This document shows positions 24,820 to 32,509 of a stretch of DNA of 64,000 bases, one piece after another. Every line of letters starts with the position of its first letter. Within the stretch, counting starts at the first letter, position 1. Position numbers and translations under genes: made by a program. Source of the stretch: JBCBSZ01 sp039818945 (GTDB lineage Bacteria > Actinomycetota > Acidimicrobiia > Acidimicrobiales > Poriferisodalaceae); contig JBCBSZ010000008.1 in assembly GCA_039818945.1 (NCBI GenBank), forward strand, positions 1 to 64,000, written 5' to 3'. The notes under the pieces are model-generated. The model saw nothing but the letters and a program-made list of their open reading frames with translations. It had not been told where the DNA came from and did not search any database.

Positions 24820-25683
24820 CGTCGGCAGCAGCGCCTCGGCCACCTCGGCCGGGCGCTCCTCGTGGGAGAACAGCCCGGCGCCGGGGATGATCTCGAGGCT
24901 GGCGTTCGGGAAGCTGCCGACCATCTCGCGGGCCCACTCGACCGGGAAGAACTGGTCCTCCTCACCCCACACGAGCTTCACCGGCACGTCGATCCGGGGA
25001 TGGATCTCGGCGAACTGCTCCACGTGGTCGGTGTCGAAGGTGCGCACCAGCCGCACGGCGGCCGCGAGCCGGTCCGGGACCTCGTTCAGCGGGCGGAGGA
25101 AGAACTCCTCGAACTCGCCGTCGAGGAGGTCGTTGTCGGCGAACGCGCCGCCGAGCACGAACTGGTTGCGGCGGACGCGGCGCTGCATGGCGGCCCACCC
25201 GAGGATCCTGGCGAAGCCGGGCGCCTTGCTCGATGCGATGAACGCCTTGAACCGCCAGTTCAGCTTCAGCTGCTCGGTGTCGATGAGCCCCATCGCCCGG
25301 AGGCGCGGATCGCCGACGACGGCGTGGCGGGCGATCATCCCGCCGCTGTCGTGACCGACGACGGCGACCTCGTCGAGCTCGAGCAGGTCGATCACCCGGC
25401 GGACGGTCTCGATGTGGCGCTCGATCGAGAGCTCGGTCCGCTGCGCGTCGAAGCGGCTGTCGCCGGCGCTGGGGAAGTCGAAGAGGTGGCAGGTCACGTG
25501 CTCGACGAGGTGGGGGAGCAGCAGCCGGTAGGTGGCGCTGCTCACCGGCCAGCCGTGGACGAACAGCACGTCGGGTCCGGAGCCGACGCGGCGGTACGCG
25601 GCCTCGCCCGCGCCGACATCGAGGTGGCGATCCGGCGGGCGCCGGAACAGCTCGGTGGCTTCGGTCTGGCTCATCGTCGTCAT
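24808..25683 (-). CDS. Alpha/beta hydrolase (haloalkane-dehalogenase/epoxide-hydrolase-like)
   Basis: A 291-residue alpha/beta hydrolase: oxyanion motif VLFVHGWPVSS, nucleophile elbow VVGHDSGG (Ser in GHDSG), acid residue region VWGEEDQFFP and a C-terminal histidine in FSHEERP. The nucleophile is Ser rather than Asp, so it is an esterase-type member, not a true dehalogenase. A near-perfect palindrome 44 bases upstream of the start suggests repressor control. Substrate unknown. Confidence 0.85.
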   Translation of the reverse strand: MTTMSQTEATELFRRPPDRHLDVGAGEAAYRRVGSGPDVLFVHGWPVSSATYRLLLPHLVEHVTCHLFDFPSAGDSRFDAQRTELSIERHIETVRRVIDLLELDEVAVVGHDSGGMIARHAVVGDPRLRAMGLIDTEQLKLNWRFKAFIASSKAPGFARILGWAAMQRRVRRNQFVLGGAFADNDLLDGEFEEFFLRPLNEVPDRLAAAVRLVRTFDTDHVEQFAEIHPRIDVPVKLVWGEEDQFFPVEWAREMVGSFPNASLEIIPGAGLFSHEERPAEVAEALLPTLTG

Positions 25684-25726
25684 CGGTCGGTCCGGCTCCG
25701 TCGCTCGGGGGCGCCCTTGACGCTAG

Positions 25727-25744
25727 TTGCAGTGATCACTACAA
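25727..25744 (-). promoter_or_regulatory. Palindromic operator upstream of the alpha/beta hydrolase gene
   Basis: TTGCAGTGATCACTACAA is an 18-base palindrome with one mismatched pair; its core AGTGATCACT is perfect. It falls in the spacer between a possible -35 (TTGTTT) and -10 (TAGCGT) on the minus strand, spaced 17 bases. This layout is typical of TetR-family repressor sites, but no regulator gene is adjacent. Confidence 0.55.
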
Positions 25745-25769
25745 ACAACCGGCGGGCCGTCGGACCGGC

Positions 25770-27614
25770 TCAGCCCTCGAGGACGTCGACCGCGGCGTGC
25801 GTGGCGCCGCCGGCCAGGGAGGCGTAGCCCGGGCCCCGGTCGAAGAAGAGCGCTTCGCCCCGCTCGGCTCGCAGCTCGGCGCGGCGGACGACGGTGGCCT
25901 CGTCGTCGACGGTCGGCTCGTCGCCATCGGCGAGCACGACGCCGTAGTCGCGCTCGGCCCCGGCGGCGGTCACCTTGCCCTGGACGATGTCGAGCAGCAC
26001 GGCGCCGGGATCGCGCTCGAGCGGATCGCCCCAGCCTCCGCCGCCGGTGGTCTCGATCCGGATCACCTCGCCCGGTGCGATCGGCTCGTCGTCGCACAGG
26101 CCCTCGAGGTGACGCTCGTTCGGACCACCGGGGTCGACCGTGACCCTGAACGGCGTGCCGGCCCGACCGCCGTTGAGGCCCCAGCACGACAGGATCGAGC
26201 GGTCGGCGATGCACATGAAGCCGCCACCGGTGAGCGAGCGGATCTCCTTGCGGTACCCGAGCCCGCCCCGGTGCGTGCCGGGCCCGCCGGAGTCGGGGGC
26301 GAGGCCGAGGCGCTCGATCCGGAGCGGGAAGCGGCTCTCGACGAACTCGACCGGGAGGTTCTGGGAGTCGGGGACCACGTGGATCGTGTCGGAGCCGTCG
26401 GCGTAGTAGCGCCCACCCGAGCCGCCGCCGAGGATCTCCCGGCTGAAGAACCACTCGCCGTTCTGGTCGGTGCCGGAGATGCCGGTGTAGCGGATCGTCT
26501 CCTGGTCGGCGGGCATGTTGCCGCCCACGGCCTTGGCCAGGACGCCGGCGAACACGCCGAGCAGGCGCAGGATCACGAACGTGCGGGCGTTGGTGGGCGC
26601 CGGGAACTCGGGGGTCACGAGCGTGCCCTTGGGCGGGAACTTCATCTCGATCAGCGGCACGACGCCCTCGTTCACGTCGAGCTCGGCCATGCGCTCGGGC
26701 GTGTCGGCCAGGTTGCGCAGGATCGGTGCGAGCCACTTCTTCAGGAAGCGCCCGTCGGCGTAGTCGCCGGCGTGGTTGATCGGCCCCTTGGCCTGGGGGC
26801 CCGTGCCGGTGAGGTCGAGGATCAGCCGGTCGGGCGTCTTGGTGAGCGTGATGCGCTGGGTGTGGAGCTTGGGCGGGTCGACCCCGTCGTGCTCGGCGTA
26901 GTCCTCCCACACCCAGGTGCCCTCGGGGATCTTGGCGAGGATCTCGCGGCGGAAGGTCTCGGTGGTGCGGGCGAGGATCGTCTCGAAGCAGCCCTCGACC
27001 GTGTCGCGCCCGTAGCGGGCGAAGAGGTCCTCCAGTCGGCGGGCCCCCATGCGGCACGCCGACACCTCGGCGTCGAGGTCACCGTCGAGGTGGTCGGGAA
27101 GCCGGCTGTTGCGGGTCATGATCGTGACGACCGCGTCGTTGCGCACCCCGGCGTCGTAGAGCTTGATGGGCGGCACCATCAGTCCCTCCTCGAACACCGA
27201 GCGGGCGTCGGAGGGCATCGAGCCGGGGACCTTGCCGCCGATGTCGTCGTGGTGGCCGAAGGCCTGCACGAACGCCACGACCTCGTCGTCGTCGAACACC
27301 GGCACGGTCACGCACAGGTCGGGCAGGTGACCGATGCCGCCCTCGGAGAGGTAGACGTCGTTGTGGAAGAAGACGTCGCCCGGGCGCATCGTGTCGATCG
27401 GGAAGTCGCGCACGATCGGGTCGACGAGCGCCGAGTAGGACCGCCCGGTGAGCTTGCGCAGCTGGCGGTCGTGGATGCCGGCACGGAAGTCGTGCTGGTC
27501 GCGGATCATCGGGCTGCGGGCGGTGCGGCCGATGGCGTCCTCGACCTCGGCCTCCACCGAGGCGAGGGTGCCCTCGACGATCTCGACGACGACCGGATCG
27601 ACCTCTTTCGCCAT
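25770..27614 (-). CDS. Hydantoinase B/oxoprolinase family protein
   Basis: A 614-residue protein of the HyuB / acetone-carboxylase-alpha family: VEGTLASVEAEVEDAIGRTA at the N-terminus, RPGDVFFHNDVYLSEGGIGH and GHHDDIGGKVPGS in the conserved core, and SGGPGTHRGGLGYRKEI and TTGGGGWGDP toward the C-terminus. These enzymes usually need a HyuA (ATPase) partner; none is present next to it. It could act on a hydantoin, oxoproline or ketone; the sequence does not decide. A perfect 6-bp inverted repeat lies 40-54 bases upstream of its start. Confidence 0.85.
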   Translation of the reverse strand: MAKEVDPVVVEIVEGTLASVEAEVEDAIGRTARSPMIRDQHDFRAGIHDRQLRKLTGRSYSALVDPIVRDFPIDTMRPGDVFFHNDVYLSEGGIGHLPDLCVTVPVFDDDEVVAFVQAFGHHDDIGGKVPGSMPSDARSVFEEGLMVPPIKLYDAGVRNDAVVTIMTRNSRLPDHLDGDLDAEVSACRMGARRLEDLFARYGRDTVEGCFETILARTTETFRREILAKIPEGTWVWEDYAEHDGVDPPKLHTQRITLTKTPDRLILDLTGTGPQAKGPINHAGDYADGRFLKKWLAPILRNLADTPERMAELDVNEGVVPLIEMKFPPKGTLVTPEFPAPTNARTFVILRLLGVFAGVLAKAVGGNMPADQETIRYTGISGTDQNGEWFFSREILGGGSGGRYYADGSDTIHVVPDSQNLPVEFVESRFPLRIERLGLAPDSGGPGTHRGGLGYRKEIRSLTGGGFMCIADRSILSCWGLNGGRAGTPFRVTVDPGGPNERHLEGLCDDEPIAPGEVIRIETTGGGGWGDPLERDPGAVLLDIVQGKVTAAGAERDYGVVLADGDEPTVDDEATVVRRAELRAERGEALFFDRGPGYASLAGGATHAAVDVLEG

Positions 27615-27653
27615 GCGATGACCGTACCGCTCGTCGGTCTCGCGCGGATGAAC

Positions 27654-27668
27654 GGATCGTTCCGATCC
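27654..27668 (-). promoter_or_regulatory. Inverted repeat upstream of the hydantoinase-B-like gene
   Basis: GGATCG-TTC-CGATCC, perfect 6-bp arms with a 3-base centre, located 40-54 bases before the start codon. Placement fits an operator or a small hairpin in the leader; no factor can be assigned. Confidence 0.35.
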
Positions 27669-27739
27669 TCCCCGTCACCACCGGGCACGCAGAGTGAACA
27701 CAAAGCGGGTGGTGCCCCGTACGGAGCGTGGCCGACTGG

Positions 27740-27745
27740 TAAAAT
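27740..27745 (+). promoter_or_regulatory. Candidate -10 element (TAAAAT) before the LPXTG-type gene
   Basis: TAAAAT matches the -10 consensus at 5 of 6 positions and stands out in a GC-rich gap. No good -35 lies at 16-18 bases. A perfect 10-base palindrome GATGATCATC (27774-27783) lies just downstream and may modulate it. The transcript leader to ATG 27892 would be about 140 bases. Confidence 0.4.
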
Positions 27746-27891
27746 TGGTGTACGGGTTCGGTGATCGAATCCTGATGATCATCCTCCCACGGTGCAGGGC
27801 GGATGGCGTCGGGCCCACCGCACGGAGGGTCCGGCCGGGCATCCGGCGAACGGGCACCGGAGCGTTCGCCGGGATGTGGGAGGTGGGCGTG

Positions 27892-28695
27892 ATGCGTCCT
27901 CGAACCAAGGCGGCGATCGCCGCCGGCATCCTCGTGACGGCGTTGGCGGTCGTCCTCCCCGGAGGCGCCGCCGCGGAGGAGGAGTGTCTCGCCCACGTGG
28001 TGACCGAGGCCAAGATGGCCGTCGGCCGCCCGGGCACCGTCAGCCAGAGCGTCGCGCTCCCGGCCGGTGACGTGACCATGCGCATCCGGACCTGGGACTC
28101 CTATCCCGAGCGGGTCGACGCCGTGCAGCCCCACGAGCGGGTCGAGATCGTCCTCCTCTCCGGTGGTGCCACCGTGCTCTCGTCGGGGATCACGCCCGAT
28201 CTCGCCGACGAGGTCGAGAGCACCTCGTGGTCCGGCGCCGTCAGCGGGTCGGCGCCCGCCGGGGTCGACACGATCGCCATCCACCACCGGCCCGGCGACA
28301 CGGGCTCGCCCGACTCGCTGTGGGCCGAGGTGACGGTCTGCGTCGAGGAGCCCCCGCCGCCGACCACCGAGGCGACGACGACCACCACCACGACCGAGGC
28401 GCCGACCACCACCACCGAGGCGACCACGACCACCGTCGAGGTGACCGCGACGACGGAGACGACGCCGCCCACCACGGCCGCCGAGACGACGGTCGCGCCG
28501 ACCACGGTGGCGCCGACGACGCCGAGCTCGGGTGTCGCCTCCGAGGAGACGAGCGTGGCCACCACGGCGCCGGCACCGCTGCAGGAGCTGCCCCGGACCG
28601 GCGCGACCACCAACGCGCTCGCCGTCGTCGGCTTCGTGCTCGTCGGCGTCGGCGGTTCGCTCGTGCTGATCGGTCGCCGCCCGACCTCCGCCTGA
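27892..28695 (+). CDS. Secreted protein with Thr-rich stalk and LPRTG cell-wall sorting signal
   Basis: A 267-residue protein: signal peptide (AAIAAGILVTALAVVLPGGA ending AAA|E), a beta-rich domain of about 120 residues with two cysteines, a long Thr/Glu/Pro-rich stalk, and a canonical sorting tail LPRTG followed by a hydrophobic helix and RRPTSA. It should be anchored to peptidoglycan by a sortase; the class F-type sortase at 20595-21320 is the only one in the window. Start ATG 27892 has GGGAGG about eight bases upstream; an upstream ATG at 27694 would destroy the signal peptide. Confidence 0.85.
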   Translation: MRPRTKAAIAAGILVTALAVVLPGGAAAEEECLAHVVTEAKMAVGRPGTVSQSVALPAGDVTMRIRTWDSYPERVDAVQPHERVEIVLLSGGATVLSSGITPDLADEVESTSWSGAVSGSAPAGVDTIAIHHRPGDTGSPDSLWAEVTVCVEEPPPPTTEATTTTTTTEAPTTTTEATTTTVEVTATTETTPPTTAAETTVAPTTVAPTTPSSGVASEETSVATTAPAPLQELPRTGATTNALAVVGFVLVGVGGSLVLIGRRPTSA

Positions 28696-28707
28696 GCGCA
28701 GGCGCCG

Positions 28708-29949
28708 TCAACCGGCCACGCCGCCCCGGCGGCCGCTGATCGCCGTCACCCACTCCCGCCCCCGGAAGAAGTCGGGGACGGGCGCTTCGACGACCTCGCC
28801 ATCGGCCAGCACGGCGATCGTGCCCGGCTCGGAGCCGTCGGGGACGGCCTGGTTCACGAGCACGATGCGGTCACCCTCCGGGGTGACCGCCAGGTCGGTG
28901 ACCGCCGGTGTGGTCGCGAGGTCGTCGACGCCGTCTCGCGCGAGCGACACGAGCGTGCCTGCGCCCGCCGTTCGTTGCGAGCCGTCGACCACGAGGAGGT
29001 GCTCGCCGAGCGCGGAGGTGGTCGCCGACCACACGATCTCATCGGCCTCGAGCCCCTCGATGGCTCGGACCGTCCCGCGGTCCTCGTCGACGATCACCGG
29101 GCCGCCGGACGCACCGGAGATCACCACGCCCCGTCCCGGCAGATGTGCGGCGAAACGACCGGGCTGATCGAGCACCACGAGCCGGCCCTGCTCGTCGACG
29201 ATCGTCGTCGTGCGCGTACGGGGTGAGGACTGCAGCGCGTACCCCCAGTCGCCCCAGCCCTTGAGGAGTCCGCCGGCGGGGAGCTCGGTGCGCCGCGGTG
29301 ACGCCTCGGCTCCGAGCGCGAGCGAGGTCACGGTCCTGCTGCCCGAGTCGACCCAGGCCACGACGCCGGGTGACGTGTCGTGCCAGGCGAAGCTGCGGAA
29401 GCCGACCGCGACCGGCTCCAGGCCCTCGCCGACGCGACCGACCCAGAGGATTCGGCGCTGCTCGCCGTGCCGCGAGTAGCTCACGCCCGCGAGCCAGTTC
29501 CCCGACGCGTCGAAGGTCAGGTCACTGAGTCGGGGGAGCGCGACGACGCTGATCTCTCGGTCGTCGCCGATCGACACCAGGCGCGCCTCGTCGCTGGTCG
29601 GGGAGGTCACGATGAGCTCGAGCGGGACGCCCAGCGCGGCGACCGCGCCGAGGTCGGTCACCGCGGCCGCGGACAGCGCCGTGTCGGTGGAGACCGTCGG
29701 TGGGCTCGGTTCGGCGCCGCCGGCGGGTGCTTCGGTCGTGGTCGTGGTCGTGGCGACGGGCTCGGCATCGGCGAGCGGGTCGTCGGTCGTGCGACCTGCG
29801 AGCACGGCCAGCGCAGCGAGGGCGATGGCGGCGAGGCCGACGGGCGCCCATCGGCTGCGGGTCGCTCCGCGCCGATCGATGACGGCCGACGACGTGGCGG
29901 CGTCATCGGAGGCCACCCACTCGATGCGCCGGCCCTCCTCCGTCCCCAT
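28708..29949 (-). CDS. Membrane-anchored beta-propeller-like protein of unknown function
   Basis: About 413 residues. A short cytoplasmic N-terminus, one transmembrane helix (WAPVGLAAIALAALAVLAG), a Thr-rich spacer and an extracellular region built of repeated strands such as DLTFDASGNWLAGVSYSR and DLAVTPEGDRIVLVNQA, which resembles WD40/TolB-like beta-propellers. No catalytic motif seen. Start taken at ATG 29949; GTG 29967 is an in-frame alternative. Its 3' end is 12 bases from that of the LPXTG-type gene. Confidence 0.72.
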   Translation of the reverse strand: MGTEEGRRIEWVASDDAATSSAVIDRRGATRSRWAPVGLAAIALAALAVLAGRTTDDPLADAEPVATTTTTTEAPAGGAEPSPPTVSTDTALSAAAVTDLGAVAALGVPLELIVTSPTSDEARLVSIGDDREISVVALPRLSDLTFDASGNWLAGVSYSRHGEQRRILWVGRVGEGLEPVAVGFRSFAWHDTSPGVVAWVDSGSRTVTSLALGAEASPRRTELPAGGLLKGWGDWGYALQSSPRTRTTTIVDEQGRLVVLDQPGRFAAHLPGRGVVISGASGGPVIVDEDRGTVRAIEGLEADEIVWSATTSALGEHLLVVDGSQRTAGAGTLVSLARDGVDDLATTPAVTDLAVTPEGDRIVLVNQAVPDGSEPGTIAVLADGEVVEAPVPDFFRGREWVTAISGRRGGVAG

Positions 29950-30060
29950 CGCCCCACGGTGCCACACGGTCTGCCCGGCACCGATGGCCAGGAGGCGATC
30001 AGCAGGTGGCCGGCGGGTTGACCGGGCCGCCGCGTCGAGGCGGCTGCTCGGTCGGGCCGG

Positions 30061-30552
30061 TCAGATCGGGCAGTCGGTGCGGCGCAGGTCGTCGATGCGA
30101 CGGCGGACGAGCCAGGTGAGCAGCACCAGCGAGGCCACGCCGAGCCAGGGTTGCACCGGCTGGAAGAACGACAGGGCGCCGGAGGTACCGAGTACGGCGA
30201 CGACGAGCTGGTTGCACGTCGGGCACCCCACGGCGAGCAGGCTGCCGACCCCGCCGAGCAGCGTCGTGCGTTCGGTCGTGGACGAGGCCTCGACGCCGCC
30301 GACGTCGGCCGGTCGGATGGCGATCACGAGGCCCATGAGCAGTGCCGATGCGCCGAGCACGAGCGGATCCCACCAGCGAACGTCGACGGTGGGCCGGCCG
30401 AAGACCGGGTTCGGGACGACGTCGGTCGGGATGCCGATGGCCAGGTAGACGACGACCGCCACCCCCGCGGCCCGGAGCCACGTGGACGGAGGGAGCCCGC
30501 GGAGCGCAGCGAGCGTGCCCGGATCGGTGTCGTGCACCTCGGGGACCGACAT
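30061..30552 (-). CDS. Small membrane protein with CPTC motif
   Basis: A 163-residue protein with about four transmembrane helices. The loop motif VGCPTCNQLVVAVLGTSGAL holds a CxxC pair next to the membrane, and a third cysteine lies at the C-terminus. Similar small membrane proteins with a CPxCN motif are widespread but uncharacterised; a thiol redox or metal role is possible. A -10-like TAGGAT (30566-30561) ends eight bases before ATG 30552, so the gene may be leaderless. It is divergent from the Rieske gene with 63 bases between starts. Confidence 0.68.
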   Translation of the reverse strand: MSVPEVHDTDPGTLAALRGLPPSTWLRAAGVAVVVYLAIGIPTDVVPNPVFGRPTVDVRWWDPLVLGASALLMGLVIAIRPADVGGVEASSTTERTTLLGGVGSLLAVGCPTCNQLVVAVLGTSGALSFFQPVQPWLGVASLVLLTWLVRRRIDDLRRTDCPI

Positions 30553-30578
30553 CGGAGGGGATCCTACCGATGCGGCGG

Positions 30579-30607
30579 TTGACGGCGAGGTCGCCGTCCC
30601 GCATTAT
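30579..30607 (+). promoter_or_regulatory. Sigma-70-type promoter of the Rieske-fusion gene
   Basis: TTGACG (30579-30584), a 17-base spacer and CATTAT (30602-30607) form a recognisable -35/-10 pair (5 of 6 and 4 of 6 matches). The predicted start of transcription coincides with the ATG at 30616, so the mRNA is probably leaderless. Confidence 0.6.
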
Positions 30608-30626
30608 CAACAGCAATGACTGTTGA
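30607..30626 (+). promoter_or_regulatory. Perfect inverted repeat over the start codon of the Rieske-fusion gene
   Basis: TCAACAG - CAATGA - CTGTTGA has perfect 7-bp arms and a 6-base centre that contains the ATG (30616-30618). It begins at the last base of the -10, so a bound repressor would block initiation. The sequence is AT-rich against its surroundings. Confidence 0.6.
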
Positions 30627-32328
30627 AAAAGTCGCGGTGGGTTCGGTCGACGAGCTCCGCACCGCCGGTCGACTCACCACCAAGCTCGGCTCGATGCCCG
30701 TCCTGGTCGTCCACGACGACGACGAGCTGTACGCGATCGAGGATCGGTGCCCGCACCTCGGCTTCCCGCTCGCCCGGGGCGCCGTGGGCGACGGCATCAT
30801 CACCTGCCACTGGCACCACGCCCGCTTCGACCTGGCGTCCGGCTGCACCTTCGACCCGTGGGCCGACGACGCCAGAGCCTTCGACGTCGAGGTGACCGAC
30901 GGCGAGGTCTGGGTCTGCGAGCGCGCCGGGGGCGGCGGGGCCGAGCACCACCAGCGTCGCCTGACCGAGGCGCTCGAGGGCCAGATCTCGCTGGTCGCCG
31001 CCAAGGCGATCCTGGCGCTGCTCGAGGAGGACGACGGTGTCGAGCGCGCGGTGCGGACGACGCTCGACTTCGGTCTGGCCAACCGGGGTGAGGGCTGGGG
31101 CAGCGGCATGACGATCCTCGTGGCGATGGCGAACGTGGTCCCGCATCTCCGCCCGACCGATCGGCCGCTCGCGCTGGTGCACGCTGCCGCCCACGTCGCG
31201 AGCGACACGAGCGGCCATGCGCCGGCGTTCATCGAGCCGCCGATGAGCGGCCCGCCCGTGGCCGCCGATCGTCTCACGGCCTGGTACCGCCGCTTCGTCG
31301 ACACCCGCTCGGCCGACGCGGCGCAACGCGTGCTGGTCACCGCGGTCGAGCAGCACCCGGTGGGACACGTCGTGCCGATGATGGTCGCCGCGGCGACCGA
31401 TCACGTGTGGCTCGACGGTGGCCACACGCTCGACTTCACCAACAAGGCCGTCGAGCTCGTCGAGCTGATCGGCGACGACGTCGCGGCCGCCGCGCTCGCG
31501 TCGCTGAGCGACCAGACCTGCGCGGCCACCCGCGCGGAGGAGACGGCGTCGTGGCGTCACCCGGTCGACCTCGCCGCGATGTCCCGCGAGACCGAAGCGG
31601 CGATCGTCGCGGCGCTCGCCTCACCCCGGAGCGAGGGTGCCGTCGACGTGACGGCGCTGGCCTGGGGCCTGCTCGACGACGACCCCGAGCGAGCGATGGC
31701 CGCCCTGCTCGACGGCGCCCGCAGCGGCGCGACGGCCGAGGAGCTGGCGCGTGCGGTGGCGTACGCCGCCGCCCTGCGGATCGCGCGCTTCCACACCCGC
31801 AACGACCACGGCGACTGGGACACGGTCCACCACGCCTTCACCACCGCGAACGCGTGCCACCGACTGATCGAGCGGTACCCGAGCGAGGAGGCCGTCAGGG
31901 GGATCGTGCACGGCGCGCTCCGGGTCCACCTCGACCGCTTCCTCAACATCCCCGCCGCCCGGCTGCCGACCACCGAGGAGGGGTCGCTCGCCGACCTCGT
32001 CGCCTGCTGGGACGAGCAGGGTCGCATCAACGAGGCCGGCGGCCACGCCCACGGCTTCCTCGCCGGCGGCGGCGACCGGGCCGAGCTGATCGCCGTGCTC
32101 GGCGCTGCGCTGCTCGCCGAGGATGCCGGGTTCCACTGGTTCCAGCTCTACGAGGCGTCGGTCCGTCAGGCGCTCCTGTGGCCGGAGGGCAGCGAGGAGA
32201 CCGCGGTCATCCTCGTGGCGTTCGCCCGCTTCCTCGCCGCCCACACGCCGACCCGCCGCGAGCTGCCCCGCATCGTCGACATCGCCCGCCGCCTCCGCCG
32301 GGGCGAGGCGCTCTTCGCCGACGACTGA
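30616..32328 (+). CDS. Rieske [2Fe-2S] protein fused to a large helical domain
   Basis: A 570-residue protein. Residues 5-105 are a Rieske domain with both cluster-binding motifs: CPHLGFPLARG and CHWHHARFDL. The remaining about 460 residues are mostly alpha-helical and rich in His (RFHTRNDHGDWDTVHHAF, GGHAHGFLAG, DAGFHWFQLYEASVRQ), and are not a ring-hydroxylating oxygenase domain, which would follow a Rieske domain with a different fold and motif. The domain is not one I can name. It may be an oxygenase or redox enzyme with its own electron-transfer domain. Promoter and inverted repeat at the start suggest a dedicated repressor. Confidence 0.8.
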   Translation: MTVEKVAVGSVDELRTAGRLTTKLGSMPVLVVHDDDELYAIEDRCPHLGFPLARGAVGDGIITCHWHHARFDLASGCTFDPWADDARAFDVEVTDGEVWVCERAGGGGAEHHQRRLTEALEGQISLVAAKAILALLEEDDGVERAVRTTLDFGLANRGEGWGSGMTILVAMANVVPHLRPTDRPLALVHAAAHVASDTSGHAPAFIEPPMSGPPVAADRLTAWYRRFVDTRSADAAQRVLVTAVEQHPVGHVVPMMVAAATDHVWLDGGHTLDFTNKAVELVELIGDDVAAAALASLSDQTCAATRAEETASWRHPVDLAAMSRETEAAIVAALASPRSEGAVDVTALAWGLLDDDPERAMAALLDGARSGATAEELARAVAYAAALRIARFHTRNDHGDWDTVHHAFTTANACHRLIERYPSEEAVRGIVHGALRVHLDRFLNIPAARLPTTEEGSLADLVACWDEQGRINEAGGHAHGFLAGGGDRAELIAVLGAALLAEDAGFHWFQLYEASVRQALLWPEGSEETAVILVAFARFLAAHTPTRRELPRIVDIARRLRRGEALFADD

Positions 32329-32509
32329 GCTCCGCGGCGGCACGGCTCGAGGTGTGGTCGAGGTCAGACCAGGACCTGGGCCTCTGTCGTGGCGCCGAGA
32401 TCCCCTGGATGATCGATGCAGAGGTCGGCGCCGGACGCCCGAGCGGGTGGACCGCTGAGCACGTCGGTGCCCGTGCGCCGTGGAGGTGGCGGCCTCGGGA
32501 GGAGCACCG

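Noticed and set aside
24808..25683. Haloalkane dehalogenase
   Set aside because: The nucleophile position in GHDSGG is Ser and not Asp, so dehalogenase chemistry is unlikely.
27676..27715. Inverted CACCACC/GGTGGTG pair upstream of the LPXTG-type gene
   Set aside because: Arms are short, GC-rich and about 27 bases apart; likely chance in this composition.
25797..27764. A 655-residue plus-strand frame opposite the hydantoinase-B-like gene
   Set aside because: Composition is typical of an antisense frame (Val/Gly/Asp/His-rich), without conserved motif; the minus-strand frame matches the HyuB family.
27755..27785. tRNA-like arm (GGTTCG...GAATCC) before the LPXTG-type gene
   Set aside because: No cloverleaf can be drawn with the flanking bases and no CCA end.
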